A stretch of DNA of 64,000 bases from an uncultured Ruminococcus sp. (GTDB taxonomy: Bacteria > Bacillota > Clostridia > Oscillospirales > Acutalibacteraceae), in the NCBI GenBank assembly GCA_910585865.1, contig CAJUGO010000007.1, positions 21,921 through 85,920 on the forward strand, given 5' to 3'. A model generated the notes under the pieces. The model did no database searches. It was not told where the DNA came from and was given only the letters and a program-made list of their open reading frames with translations. The position numbers were made by a program, and so were the translations under genes. The stretch's first letter is position 1. The number at the start of each line of letters is the position of its first letter. Below are positions 47,594 through 58,663 of this stretch, piece after piece.

Positions 47594-50005
47594 ATGGGCA
47601 TTGATAAACAAAATAATATAACCTTACCTGTTTTGCCGCTTAGAGGATTGGTAATTTTTCCAAAAATGCTTATCCATTTTGATGTTGGAAGAAAGAAAAG
47701 TATAACAGCTATAAACAGGGCAATGAAGAATAATCAGCTTATTTTTATTACTGCGCAAAAAGATGCTTCTGAGAATGATCCGTCTATAATTGATTTATAT
47801 AGCACAGGTGTTGTAGCAAAAGTAGTTCAGGTTTTAAAACAACCTGAAAATACAACAAGAGTTGTTATAGAAGGGCAATACAGGGCTGTTATTTCTACGC
47901 CGGTTTTTGATGAAAAATGTCATATTGCGGAAGTAAAACCTATTATGGAGGAAGAGTCCCATTTTACTGCGCGAGATTCTGCATTGATGAGAACTGTAAA
48001 ACATGAATTTGAAAAGTATATGGAAGTTTCGCCCAAAATGCCGTCTGATATAATTTTTAAAGTAGCGTTGTGTAAACGTCCGGGTGAATTAGCTGATTTT
48101 ATAATATCAAATATTATTTTGGATTATCATGTTAAACAATCAATTTTGGAGACTTTTTCTGAAACAGAAAGACTTGAATCTGTTTTAGATATTCTCGTAA
48201 ATGAGAATTTTGTTTTGAGAATAGAAGAAGAAATTTCACAGAAAGCAAGACAGCGAATTGACGAGAGCCAGCGAGAATATTTCTTAAGAGAACAGAAAAA
48301 GGTTATTGAAGAAGAGTTAGGCGAAGATGATAACCCAATTGCTGAAGCAGAAATATACATGGACAAAATTGATCAACTGGATCTTGATGATAAATCAGCA
48401 GATACTCTTTACAAAGAATGCCGCAAGCTCATGAAGATGCCCTATGGCAGTCAAGAAGCTGCTGTTATAAGAACATATCTTGATATTGTAATTGATTTAC
48501 CATGGAATAAATCAACAAAAGATAAGATAGTGATAGCAAAGGTTCGAAGAGAACTTAATAAATCACATTACGGTCTTGAAAAAATTAAAGACAGAATTAT
48601 CGAACAGCTTGCCGTGAGAGTTTTAAATAAAAAGCAGAAGGGGCAAATAATTTGTCTTGCCGGACCTCCCGGCGTCGGTAAAACATCAATTGCTCAATCA
48701 ATTGCAAAAGCTATCGGCAGGAAAAGTCAAAGAATTGCTCTTGGCGGAATTCGTGATGAAGCAGAAATCCGCGGTCACAGAAAAACATATATCGGATCAA
48801 TGCCGGGCAGAATTATTAGTGCATTGCAAAATGCAGGTTCAAGCAACCCGGTGCTTATATTGGATGAGATAGATAAACTTGCAAGTGATTATAAGGGTGA
48901 CCCGGCGTCTGCACTGCTCGAGGTGCTTGATATTGAACAAAATAATAAATTTGTCGATCATTACATTGAAATTCCTTTTGATTTATCAAACGTTATGTTT
49001 ATAACCACAGCAAATAATATTGCTGATATTCCTGCACCATTGCGTGACAGAATGGAAATTATTGAAATCAACAGTTATACAAGAGAAGAAAAATATCAGA
49101 TTGCTAAAAAGCATTTAATACCCAAACAGCTTGATGAATCTGGTTTTATATCTAAAGAAGTTAAGTTTTCTCAAAAAGCAATATATGCGCTTATTGATTT
49201 TTACACAAGAGAAGCAGGTGTAAGATCACTTGAAAGAATCATTGCAACCATTCTAAGAAAGTGTGCAGTGAAAAAATTAACTGAAGATATTAGCGAATTT
49301 AAAATTGACAATAAGACGGTCGAAGAATTATTGGGACATAAAAAATATTTAGTCGATAACATTTCAAAAAAAGATGAAATCGGTGTAGCAAACGGACTTG
49401 CATGGACTTCTGTTGGTGGTGAAATGCTTCCAATTGAGGTTGCAGTTATGGATGGTACAGGTAAGATTGAACTTACTGGTTCTCTTGGCGATGTGATGCA
49501 GGAATCGGCTAAAACAGCAATTACATGCATAAGAAGTCATGCATTAATGTTAAATATTGATCCTGATTTTTATAAAAATAAAGATATACATATTCATGCT
49601 CCTGAAGGTGCGGTTCCAAAGGATGGGCCTTCCGCAGGCATAACAATGGCAACAGCTATATATTCTGCATTATCCTTAAATTCAGTAAAACATAATATTG
49701 CAATGACTGGTGAGATTACATTACGAGGAAAAGTTCTTCCTATCGGCGGACTTAAAGAGAAAAGTATGGCGGCATTTAGATCAGGTATTCGTACTGTCGT
49801 AATTCCAAAAGAAAACGAATCTGATTTAGATGATATTGACAGAGCAGTATTAGAAAAAGTAAAATTTATTCCCGTAGAAAATTTTTCTGAGGTTATTGCA
49901 ATTGCAGTAAATAATAATGTAAGTGCTACTGAAAATGAATGGAATAAAATTAATGTTTCTGCTGCGAATGCAAAAGATCCCCCAATGAATACTATTAGGC
50001 AATAA
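47594..50005 (+). CDS. lon: ATP-dependent protease Lon (LonA)
   Basis: The N-terminal substrate-binding domain (L-P-V-L-P-L-R-G-L-V-I-F-P) is followed by an AAA+ domain (Walker A G-P-P-G-V-G-K-T, residues 357-364). The proteolytic domain has Ser680 in D-G-P-S-A-G and Lys723 in G-L-K-E-K-S. ATG 47594 behind GAAAGGAAA gives 803 aa; an in-frame TTG lies 15 bases upstream. engB follows after 10 bases, as in many Firmicutes. Confidence 0.97.
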   Translation: MGIDKQNNITLPVLPLRGLVIFPKMLIHFDVGRKKSITAINRAMKNNQLIFITAQKDASENDPSIIDLYSTGVVAKVVQVLKQPENTTRVVIEGQYRAVISTPVFDEKCHIAEVKPIMEEESHFTARDSALMRTVKHEFEKYMEVSPKMPSDIIFKVALCKRPGELADFIISNIILDYHVKQSILETFSETERLESVLDILVNENFVLRIEEEISQKARQRIDESQREYFLREQKKVIEEELGEDDNPIAEAEIYMDKIDQLDLDDKSADTLYKECRKLMKMPYGSQEAAVIRTYLDIVIDLPWNKSTKDKIVIAKVRRELNKSHYGLEKIKDRIIEQLAVRVLNKKQKGQIICLAGPPGVGKTSIAQSIAKAIGRKSQRIALGGIRDEAEIRGHRKTYIGSMPGRIISALQNAGSSNPVLILDEIDKLASDYKGDPASALLEVLDIEQNNKFVDHYIEIPFDLSNVMFITTANNIADIPAPLRDRMEIIEINSYTREEKYQIAKKHLIPKQLDESGFISKEVKFSQKAIYALIDFYTREAGVRSLERIIATILRKCAVKKLTEDISEFKIDNKTVEELLGHKKYLVDNISKKDEIGVANGLAWTSVGGEMLPIEVAVMDGTGKIELTGSLGDVMQESAKTAITCIRSHALMLNIDPDFYKNKDIHIHAPEGAVPKDGPSAGITMATAIYSALSLNSVKHNIAMTGEITLRGKVLPIGGLKEKSMAAFRSGIRTVVIPKENESDLDDIDRAVLEKVKFIPVENFSEVIAIAVNNNVSATENEWNKINVSAANAKDPPMNTIRQ

Positions 50006-50015
50006 GGAGGATATC

Positions 50016-50618
50016 ATGAATTTTAATGAAGTAAATTTTGAATTTGCCGCAGGACAAGTTAATCAGCTTCCAAAGTCTGATATGCCTGAAATTGTTTTTT
50101 CAGGTCACTCAAATGTGGGAAAATCATCATTAATAAATAAGCTTGTGCAAAGAAAAGCTCTTGCCAGGGTAAGTGCTCAGCCGGGAAAAACTGCAACTAT
50201 CAACTTTTATAGACTCAGAGAATTTCGTATGGTTGATTTACCCGGTTACGGATATGCCAAGGTTTCCAAAACAGAAAAACAGCGATGGGCAGAGCTTGTT
50301 GAAGGTTATTTTGCTCAGGAAAGAAAAAGAGCGCTTGTAATTCAAATACTGGATTTACGGCATCCACCTACAGATGATGATTTGAATATGGTTGACTTTC
50401 TTTATAGAAACGGATTTAACTTTGCGGCTGTTCTCACGAAAAGCGATAAGCTTAAAAAAACTCAGTTTGAAAAACAGTTTAATTATTATAAAGATATTTT
50501 CAGTACAATTGAACATGTTCCTCTTATCCCATTTTCAGCTCAAACAGGTTTCGGAAATGATGAAATAAGAAAACTAATTGAGGATTCAATTGTAAATTTT
50601 AATAATACGGAGGTATAA
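50016..50618 (+). CDS. engB: Ribosome biogenesis GTP-binding protein EngB/YsxC
   Basis: This is a small GTPase for 50S assembly. The P-loop G-H-S-N-V-G-K-S-S spans residues 30-38. D-L-P-G-Y-G-Y-A (G3 with family extension) and T-K-S-D-K (G4) follow. 200 aa is the normal length. It is likely co-transcribed with lon. Confidence 0.97.
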   Translation: MNFNEVNFEFAAGQVNQLPKSDMPEIVFSGHSNVGKSSLINKLVQRKALARVSAQPGKTATINFYRLREFRMVDLPGYGYAKVSKTEKQRWAELVEGYFAQERKRALVIQILDLRHPPTDDDLNMVDFLYRNGFNFAAVLTKSDKLKKTQFEKQFNYYKDIFSTIEHVPLIPFSAQTGFGNDEIRKLIEDSIVNFNNTEV

Positions 50619-50621
50619 ATA

Positions 50622-51920
50622 ATGTTTGTAAACGATTGCCTTAATGTTAATGATAAGGGACATCTTACAATAGGAGGATGTGATACCATTGAACTTGCAA
50701 AAGAATTCGGAACTCCGCTTTATGTTCTTGATGAAACAACTATCAGAAACACTTGCCGCTCTTATGTGAATTCATTTAAGAAATTTTATAATGGTAATGG
50801 TATGCCGCTATACGCCAGCAAAACTCTTTCGTGCAAAGAACTGTGCAGAATTGCTGCTGATGAGAATCTTGGTCTTGATGTAGTATCAGGCGGCGAAATT
50901 TATACAGCTGTTCAGGCGGGATTTCCTATGGAAAAGGTTCATTTTCACGGAAACAATAAAACTGCTGATGAAATAAAATATGCATTGGATGTAAATGTCG
51001 GAAAGTTTGTTGTGGATAACTTATATGAATTAGAACTGCTTAATAGCATTTGTGATGAAAAAGGTAAAAAGGCAAATATTTCCCTAAGAATCAAACCTGG
51101 TGTAGATGCACATACTCACAACTTTATAAGAACGGGTCAGATTGACTCGAAATTTGGATTTGCTCTTGAAACAGGTGAGGCACTCGATGCTGTTAAGAAA
51201 TCTGTTACATATGAAAATTTATGTTTAAAAGAGTTGCATTGCCATATAGGATCACAGATTTTTGATATAGATCCGTTTGTTACGGCTGCTGAAATTATGC
51301 TTGACTTTATGGGGAGAATTAAAGATGAAGTTGGATTTATAATATCTGAACTCAATCTTGGCGGAGGCTTTGGAATTATGTATACGGAAGATGATGAGCC
51401 TGTTCCTTATGAAAATTATATGGAAAAAGTTTCTGTTGCTGTTAAATCAAAGGCGGAAGAACATAATCTTCCTGTTCCGTATATATACATTGAACCGGGT
51501 CGTTCTATTGTTGGCGAAGCAGGAATCACGTTATATACGGTAGGCGGAAAAAAAGAAATTCCTGATGTCAGAACATATGTTTCTGTTGATGGCGGTATGA
51601 CTGATAATGTTCGATATGCATTATATCAGTCTGCTTATACTGTAGTTAATGCAGGAAAAGCAAATAAAGAACCGGATGAAATAGTTACAATCGCCGGAAA
51701 ATGCTGTGAAAGCGGAGATTTGGTTCAAGAGCATACAAAGATAGCAAAGGTTGAGGTAGGAGATACAATCGCTGTTTTATCTACAGGTGCTTATAACTAT
51801 TCAATGGCATCAAATTATAATAGAATACCGCGTCCGGCAATGGTAATGGTCAAAGATGGAAAGGCAAGAGTGATCATAAAGCGCGAAAGCTATGAGGATA
51901 TTGCAAAAAACGATATATGA
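50622..51920 (+). CDS. lysA: Diaminopimelate decarboxylase
   Basis: LysA makes lysine from meso-diaminopimelate with PLP. PLP Lys is in Y-A-S-K-T-L, H-C-H-I-G-S-Q-I is the specificity helix, N-L-G-G-G-F-G-I the Gly loop, E-P-G-R-S-I-V and G-K-C-C-E-S-G-D the C-terminal active-site Cys block. 432 aa is usual. It starts three bases after engB and ends the long plus-strand run with a strong terminator. Confidence 0.95.
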   Translation: MFVNDCLNVNDKGHLTIGGCDTIELAKEFGTPLYVLDETTIRNTCRSYVNSFKKFYNGNGMPLYASKTLSCKELCRIAADENLGLDVVSGGEIYTAVQAGFPMEKVHFHGNNKTADEIKYALDVNVGKFVVDNLYELELLNSICDEKGKKANISLRIKPGVDAHTHNFIRTGQIDSKFGFALETGEALDAVKKSVTYENLCLKELHCHIGSQIFDIDPFVTAAEIMLDFMGRIKDEVGFIISELNLGGGFGIMYTEDDEPVPYENYMEKVSVAVKSKAEEHNLPVPYIYIEPGRSIVGEAGITLYTVGGKKEIPDVRTYVSVDGGMTDNVRYALYQSAYTVVNAGKANKEPDEIVTIAGKCCESGDLVQEHTKIAKVEVGDTIAVLSTGAYNYSMASNYNRIPRPAMVMVKDGKARVIIKRESYEDIAKNDI

Positions 51921-51938
51921 TTAATATAATAAGTATAA

Positions 51939-51978
51939 AACAACCTGCTGTTCTTAATTGAACAGCAGGTTGTTTTTT
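51939..51978 (+). terminator. Rho-independent terminator after lysA
   Basis: A perfect 15-bp stem (AACAACCTGCTGTTC / GAACAGCAGGTTGTT, 6-base loop) runs into a T tract. It marks the end of the large plus-strand gene block. Confidence 0.95.
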
Positions 51979-52024
51979 GTTTGATAATAATTCTGTTTGT
52001 CAGTAACGGGGAAGGGGAAAGGGG

Positions 52025-52234
52025 TCATTTAATAAATTTCTCTATGCCAAGGATATAATCACTTGATACTTTATAAAGACAGCATAATGTTATAAGATGT
52101 CTTAAAGGTAAATCTCGTTTGCCATTTTCATATTTACTGTATTGTTCCTGCCTGGTATGGAGAATAAAAGCTATTTGCTCCTGGGTGTATCCGTTTTGTA
52201 TTCTAAGCTGTTTTAATCTTTTACAATAATCCAT
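52025..52234 (-). CDS. Small XRE-family transcriptional regulator
   Basis: This 69 aa protein is little more than a helix-turn-helix: R-L-K-Q-L-R-I-Q-N-G-Y-T-Q-E-Q-I-A ... Y-S-K-Y-E-N-G-K-R-D-L-P. It ends with the common S-S-D-Y-I-L-G tail. ATG with GAGAGG upstream is chosen over a codon five residues earlier. A 10-bp inverted repeat lies in its own promoter region, so it probably represses itself. It could also affect the divergent gdhA, but that promoter is 270 bases away. Confidence 0.88.
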   Translation of the reverse strand: MDYCKRLKQLRIQNGYTQEQIAFILHTRQEQYSKYENGKRDLPLRHLITLCCLYKVSSDYILGIEKFIK

Positions 52235-52249
52235 AAAGTTACCTCTCAA

Positions 52250-52305
52250 ATATTACTATTTGTATTATTAACATAATTATAACATAGTAATATGTGCGAA
52301 TGCAA
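52250..52305 (-). promoter_or_regulatory. Promoter and palindromic operator of the XRE gene
   Basis: On the minus strand TTGCAT (52300-52305) and TATAAT (52276-52281) are spaced by 18 bases. The inverted repeat ATATTACTAT (52250-52259) / ATAGTAATAT (52284-52293) puts one arm between -35 and -10 and the other just downstream. This is the layout expected for autorepression by a small HTH dimer. Confidence 0.6.
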
Positions 52306-54015
<1,710 letters not shown>

Positions 54016-54039
54016 TTCCAGTTTTTAAATAATAAATTT

Positions 54040-54080
54040 ACCGTATAATTCGCTGTGAATTATACGGTATTATTTTTTTT
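54040..54080 (+). terminator. Rho-independent terminator after gdhA
   Basis: A 12-bp stem ACCGTATAATTC / GAATTATACGGT (5-base loop) is followed by a run of eight Ts. Confidence 0.92.
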
Positions 54081-54171
54081 ATATTGCATTTTTATAATTA
54101 TAGTGGTATTATTATTTTAGATAATGAATTATACAAAAGAATTTTTATTTAGAAATTGAGGGATATATGCA

Positions 54172-54681
54172 ATGTACCTAACAAGAATAATAGAAGATCA
54201 GACAAATAGAGCTTTGTGGGAGGTTAAAAATATTATTGACTGCGTTCCTAATGATTTATGGTATAAAAAATATTGTGATGCGCCAATTTGGCAGCATATT
54301 TATCATATGTTGCATTCGCTTGATAAGTGGTATATCAATCCGGCTGATTATTTTGAACCGAGCATTCATCAAGAACAACTCAACAATCTTGATATTATGC
54401 CAAACACGCATTTATCAAGACATCAAATTAATAATTATTATTTAATAATAAAAGAAAAAATTGAAAGATATGTTTTAGCTTTGACTGATGAAGAATTGAG
54501 TGCTGCGCCAAAGAATTGTGCTTATACAAGATTTACACTGATTCTTGCGCAATTTAGACATTTACATACTCACTTAGGTATGATTATGGGTTTTATAATT
54601 GATGATACAGGTATGTGGCCTGCGGTTCTTGGATTAGAAAGACCGATTCCCGCTGATGACAACTATAATAAATATTTTTAA
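54172..54681 (+). CDS. DinB/YfiT-fold putative metalloprotein
   Basis: This 169 aa four-helix protein has the DinB-like histidine triad: one His in the I-Y-H-M-L-H-S-L-D-K-W segment and two in F-R-H-L-H-T-H-L-G. The superfamily includes thiol transferases and stress-induced proteins of unknown substrate. No partner gene is evident. It is monocistronic by position. Confidence 0.8.
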   Translation: MYLTRIIEDQTNRALWEVKNIIDCVPNDLWYKKYCDAPIWQHIYHMLHSLDKWYINPADYFEPSIHQEQLNNLDIMPNTHLSRHQINNYYLIIKEKIERYVLALTDEELSAAPKNCAYTRFTLILAQFRHLHTHLGMIMGFIIDDTGMWPAVLGLERPIPADDNYNKYF

Positions 54682-54718
54682 TCTTTTCATGCAGCATATT
54701 ACTTTATGCCCTTCCCTT

Positions 54719-54748
54719 AACTATACAAAATATTCATTTTGTATAGTT
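54719..54748. repeat. Perfect 13-bp inverted repeat downstream of the DinB-fold gene
   Basis: AACTATACAAAAT and ATTTTGTATAGTT flank a 4-base loop. It lacks a T-run, so it is either a weak bidirectional terminator or a small dispersed palindrome. Confidence 0.6.
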
Positions 54749-54847
54749 GTTAGTTGCTAATTATCGGGCTTGAAACTCGTTTCCTCGTTGAGCAACCCAT
54801 TACAATTGGATTATTAACTGTTTTTATTTAAAGGATGGTGATTTATA

Positions 54848-55834
54848 GTGGCTGTTTCTTTTCGTGATGAAGCCCCGCAAATTATTAAGGATTATCTTTT
54901 TTATCTTGAAACGATAAAACAAAAATCGCATAAAACTGTAGATGAATACTACATTGATCTTCGAACCTTTTTCAGATATATAAAGAAATCGCGCAGGCTT
55001 GTTTCTGATGACACCGAATTTGAGCAAATTAAAATCGATGATGTTGATATTAATTTGATAAAAACTATAACGCTTAATGATGCATATGCTTATATGGATT
55101 ATCTTTATCGTGACAGAAACAATAAAAGCGCATCCAGAGCAAGAAAATGCTCAAGTCTTAGAGGTTATTTTGAGTATTTGTTTTCAAAAAGGCATTTGAT
55201 TAGCACCAACCCTATCTCTCAACTTGAGACTCCAAAAAATAAAAAGACTCTTCCCAAATATCTTACGCTTGAACAAAGTATTGAGCTGTTAAATGCAATT
55301 GACGGACCCTACAGGGAACGTGATTACGCGATTGTTACGTTGTTTTTAAACTGTGGATTGCGTGTTTCGGAAATGTCGGGCTTAAATTATACTGATATTC
55401 GTAATGATAATACAATGAGAGTTCTTGGCAAAGGTAATAAGGAACGAATAGTTTATCTTAATTCAGCGTGTATTAATGCAATTAATGATTATATGAAGGT
55501 ACGTCCTGCTGATGGTGTAAAGGATAAAAAAGCTTTGTTTATCAGCAGGAATCATAGGCGATTATCTGTAAAAACTATCCAGGCAATGGTATATAAATAT
55601 CTTGCAAAAATTGGACTTGATGCTCAGGGATATTCCTGCCATAAGCTCAGGCATACAGCTGCAACACTGATGTATCAGCACGGAGGTGTTGATGTAAGAA
55701 TTCTAAAAGAGGTTCTCGGACACGAAAATCTTGGAACTACTGAAATTTATACACATTTAAGTTCTGAACAAATGAAAAATGCAGCTAACTCTAATCCACT
55801 ATCGAATGTAAAGAAAAAAAGCACAGATGATTGA
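54848..55834 (+). CDS. XerC/XerD-type tyrosine recombinase
   Basis: This 328 aa integrase-fold protein has an N-terminal SAM-like core-binding domain (residues ~10-125) and a catalytic domain. Catalytic residues are Arg172 (G-L-R-V-S-E), His265 and Arg268 (H-K-L-R-H), His in L-G-H-E-N-L and nucleophile Tyr301 (T-E-I-Y-T-H). The length and absence of adjacent mobile genes fit a chromosomal dimer-resolution recombinase more than an element integrase. GTG 54848 follows AAGGATGG. The N-terminal domain is slightly longer than in E. coli XerC/D. Confidence 0.87.
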   Translation: MAVSFRDEAPQIIKDYLFYLETIKQKSHKTVDEYYIDLRTFFRYIKKSRRLVSDDTEFEQIKIDDVDINLIKTITLNDAYAYMDYLYRDRNNKSASRARKCSSLRGYFEYLFSKRHLISTNPISQLETPKNKKTLPKYLTLEQSIELLNAIDGPYRERDYAIVTLFLNCGLRVSEMSGLNYTDIRNDNTMRVLGKGNKERIVYLNSACINAINDYMKVRPADGVKDKKALFISRNHRRLSVKTIQAMVYKYLAKIGLDAQGYSCHKLRHTAATLMYQHGGVDVRILKEVLGHENLGTTEIYTHLSSEQMKNAANSNPLSNVKKKSTDD

Positions 55835-55849
55835 TTTATCTGTGCTTTT
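55817..55849 (+). terminator. Terminator overlapping the recombinase stop
   Basis: AAAAGCACAGAT / ATCTGTGCTTTT form a 12-bp stem with a 9-base loop, and the stop codon lies in the loop. The A- and T-rich flanks make it usable on both strands. Confidence 0.82.
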
Positions 55850-55931
55850 GCATTACTATGGTATTTTGTTGTAGTATTCATTTAATTTTTATTTATTTGT
55901 AGAGTTTTTTAATAAATGAAAATCTATATAT

Positions 55932-56040
55932 TTAAATAGTTATCCAATATCTCTTCATTTTGCAACTGTCCACATCAATTATTTTTTCAAAGACTCCCCC
56001 ATTTGCTTCGATATATGTAACTTTGAATTTAACTGATTTT
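55932..56040 (-). pseudogene. Short coding-like remnant after the minus-strand unit
   Basis: An open stretch without a start codon reads V-K-F-K-V-T-Y-I-E-A-N-G-G-V-F-E and ends W-I-T-I then TAA. It overlaps the stop of the next gene upstream. The composition is protein-like, but it may be chance. No family recognised. Confidence 0.25.
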
Positions 56041-56724
56041 TACTATGCCGCCAATATCAGTTAGAGGCATTTGATTACAAAGTGAAATGATTTTTTTATT
56101 ATGTTTTTGACAAAAGTTTAAGATATGGTAATAATCGGGATGATTTTTTATATTTCCGAAGAATACGATTGTATTATCATCAAGGTTTCCTCCTGCACCG
56201 CCAATAAAGCCGTAATTATAACCGTCAAGTACAATATTTCCTGATGAAACTGATAACACCTCTACCCCATTTTCTGTCAGTGCTTTTTCAATTGAAGAAT
56301 CAGAGGTTATAACAGCGTTTTCATTTACTACAAGTGTTGAGCAGCGTGTGTATCCTTGATTTACATTAACTGTATTTATATTATTTTCTACACAATAAAC
56401 GGACAGGTTTTTATCAATTGCAGAAAGTTTTCCATACAAAGTTCCATTAAGATACAGAAAATTAAGCAATATATTTTCAGGGTACTTTTTTCCAGCTTTT
56501 TGTTTGCAGAAAACCAGTTTATTAATGGGTATTTTTTTTGCCAACTCAGTACATTCATTAAGAATAAAAATCTTGTCATTTATGTGTAAAATCTGCATAT
56601 CAGCGTGTTTTTGTTCAGGGAGAGGAAATATGTTGACAGTATCACTTGCTATTACAGTGTGACCTAGTTTTTGAATCTCGTCTGCAAAAGATATATATTT
56701 GTCTGACATAACAAATGTACTCAT
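56029..56724 (-). CDS. Uncharacterised protein co-encoded with radA (DUF6873-like)
   Basis: This 231 aa protein has no signal peptide or membrane segment. Its most regular part is C-terminal: N-Q-G-Y-T-R-C-S, then D-S-S-I-E-K-A-L, G-Y-N-Y-G-F-I-G-G-A-G-G and F-F-G-N-I-K-N-H-P. The start overlaps the radA stop (TAATG), so it is translated with RadA. I believe it is a conserved clostridial domain of unknown function; the DUF number is from memory and uncertain. Confidence 0.65.
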   Translation of the reverse strand: MSTFVMSDKYISFADEIQKLGHTVIASDTVNIFPLPEQKHADMQILHINDKIFILNECTELAKKIPINKLVFCKQKAGKKYPENILLNFLYLNGTLYGKLSAIDKNLSVYCVENNINTVNVNQGYTRCSTLVVNENAVITSDSSIEKALTENGVEVLSVSSGNIVLDGYNYGFIGGAGGNLDDNTIVFFGNIKNHPDYYHILNFCQKHNKKIISLCNQMPLTDIGGIVKIS

Positions 56725-58088
56725 TAACTTATTGCCTCAAATGCTTCTCTTATGTTTTTAACGCCTATAAGCTCTGCCTCATTACAGCTTACACCCTTTA
56801 AGTTGTGATGAGGCAATATTATTTTTGTAAATCCAAGTCGTACTGCTTCATTTATCCGCATCTGAGCCTGCGAAACAGATCTTATCTCTCCAGCCAGTCC
56901 GATTTCTCCAAAAACTACTGCTTTTTCATCTATAGGAGTGTCTTTCAGACTGCTGATCAGAGCAATTGCAATAGAAAGATCAATTGCCGGTTCGTCAACC
57001 CTTAGACCGCCTACTATATTTATATATGTATCATTGTTAGAAAAGAAATATCCTTCTCGTTTTTCAAGCACGGCAAGCAGCATGGATAATCGGTTATAGT
57101 CATAACCCGTTGCCATCCTGCGCGCATTTCCATAGCCGCTTTGTGTTGCTAGACCTTGGGTTTCTGCCAAAATCGGTCTGGAGCCCTCTATTGCACATGT
57201 GACACAAGTACCGGATACATTTTTTGGCCTGCCTGATAGAAGCATAACAGACGGATTTGCTACTTCATTTAAACCTTTATCTGTCATTTCAAATACGCCG
57301 ATTTCATTTGTTGAGCCATATCTGTTTTTAACAGCACGCAATATTCGGCAAGTCATTTGTTTATCGCCTTCAAAGTGAAGAACTGTGTCTACTATATGTT
57401 CAAGTACTTTTGGCCCTGCTATTGAGCCTTCTTTATTTACATGACCGACAATAAACATGGGAATATCTAATACTTTTGCGGTTCTCATAAGCATATTTGT
57501 ACATTCACGAACTTGCGTAATGCTTCCGGGAGAAGAATTTAAATCCGATAAATTCATAGTTTGTATAGAATCAATCATTACAAGGTCCGGTTTTATATCT
57601 TTTATTTGTTCACAAACGATTTCAACATCGGTTTCAGTCATAACAAACAGATTTGGCGAATTAACGCCCAATCTTATTGCACGAAGTTTAAGCTGTCTCT
57701 TTGATTCTTCTCCGGAGATATAGAGTATTTTTAATGTATCGCCTAGAAATTGGCAGATTTGCATCAGGACAGTTGATTTTCCTATGCCCGGGTCACCTCC
57801 GAGAAGGATAAGACTGCCTTTTACGATACCGCCTCCAAGCACTCTGTTAAGTTCCTTGCAGCCGGTATTGTAACGGTGTTCATCATCAGTGGTTATGTCG
57901 TTTATTGCGTCAGGTCTTGAGTATGATGAAATCACGCGGGATTTTACTGCAGCAGTATGTTTTGTGTTTTCTTTAATTTCTTCGTTCATGGTGTTCCATT
58001 CACTGCATGAAGGACATTTCCCGTACCACTTTGGTGATTCGTAGCCACATTCATTGCAAATATAAACACTTTTTATTTTAGATGCCAA
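56724..58088 (-). CDS. radA: DNA repair protein RadA (Sms)
   Basis: RadA is a RecA-like helicase that assists branch migration. An N-terminal C4 zinc finger has Cys11, Cys14, Cys25 and Cys28. Walker A G-G-D-P-G-I-G-K-S-T spans residues 97-106. The RadA-specific motif K-N-R-Y-G-S-T-N-E is at 254-262, followed by a Lon-like C-terminal domain. TTG 58088 behind GAGGAAG gives 454 aa, the usual length. It is 14 bases downstream of the cwlD 3' fragment, so intact cwlD and radA would be co-transcribed. Confidence 0.96.
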   Translation of the reverse strand: MASKIKSVYICNECGYESPKWYGKCPSCSEWNTMNEEIKENTKHTAAVKSRVISSYSRPDAINDITTDDEHRYNTGCKELNRVLGGGIVKGSLILLGGDPGIGKSTVLMQICQFLGDTLKILYISGEESKRQLKLRAIRLGVNSPNLFVMTETDVEIVCEQIKDIKPDLVMIDSIQTMNLSDLNSSPGSITQVRECTNMLMRTAKVLDIPMFIVGHVNKEGSIAGPKVLEHIVDTVLHFEGDKQMTCRILRAVKNRYGSTNEIGVFEMTDKGLNEVANPSVMLLSGRPKNVSGTCVTCAIEGSRPILAETQGLATQSGYGNARRMATGYDYNRLSMLLAVLEKREGYFFSNNDTYINIVGGLRVDEPAIDLSIAIALISSLKDTPIDEKAVVFGEIGLAGEIRSVSQAQMRINEAVRLGFTKIILPHHNLKGVSCNEAELIGVKNIREAFEAIS

Positions 58089-58102
58089 ATTTTTACTTCC
58101 TC

Positions 58103-58663
58103 TCAGTTGGTATTATAGTAATCAAGAAATCCTGTTACAATCGTGTATGAAATTTGTTTTTGATATTCTTTTGTTAAAAGTTTTTTGCATTCATCAGGAT
58201 TGGAAATAAATCCGCATTCAACAATTACAGCAGGATTTTTTGTGTTTTTAAGCAGATATATGCCGCTGTCAGCCTTTTTACATTCACGTTCATTATTTGG
58301 CTGCAATTGTTTTTTTACAGATGATTTAATGCTCTTTGCCAGTATTTCGCTGTCTGGGTTATTTGGTGAATAAAAAATTTGTGTACCAAAATATTTACTT
58401 TCAGTAAATTTATTTTGATGAATACTGATTATAATGTTGTTCTCCTGCGAATTAAATATTTCAAGGCGCTTTTTCATATCTGAAACTTTGCGTGCTCGAA
58501 TGGTTTCTCCGCTTGTATCCAAAGCCGAATCAGATTCACGTGTTTTTGTTACATTAAATCCAAGAAAGTTAAGAAGATCCGAAATGTCATTAGAAATTGT
58601 AAGATTAATATCTTTTTCAAGCACACCGTCAGAGTTGACGGCTCCACCATCCTCACCGCCATG
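58103..58663 (-). pseudogene. cwlD: cwlD 3' segment (N-acetylmuramoyl-L-alanine amidase), cut at the His-Gly-Gly motif
   Basis: CwlD, acting with PdaA, makes muramic-delta-lactam in the spore cortex, the mark used by germination enzymes. The segment runs from the first zinc ligand to the natural C-terminus: H-G-G-E-D-G-G-A, then L-E-K-D-I-N (Glu ligand), I-I-S-I-H-Q-N (His ligand) and V-I-V-E-C-G-F-I-S-N (catalytic Glu). All ligands are present. Missing are the N-terminal membrane anchor and the D-P-G half of the usual V-D-P-G-H-G-G. Upstream the frame continues into unrelated sequence (T-Y-A-P) and hits a stop without an ATG. A GTG at 58622 is the only start candidate. It looks like one half of an interrupted gene, not a decayed one. 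Confidence 0.85.

Noticed and set aside
54749..54847. Possible tRNA-like or operator sequence before the tyrosine recombinase
   Set aside because: GGGCTTG...CAACCC looked like a stem but pairs poorly and no cloverleaf can be drawn.
54848..55834. Tyrosine recombinase as integrase of a second mobile element
   Set aside because: Flanking genes are ordinary, there are no att-like repeats or tRNA targets, and the protein resembles XerC/D.
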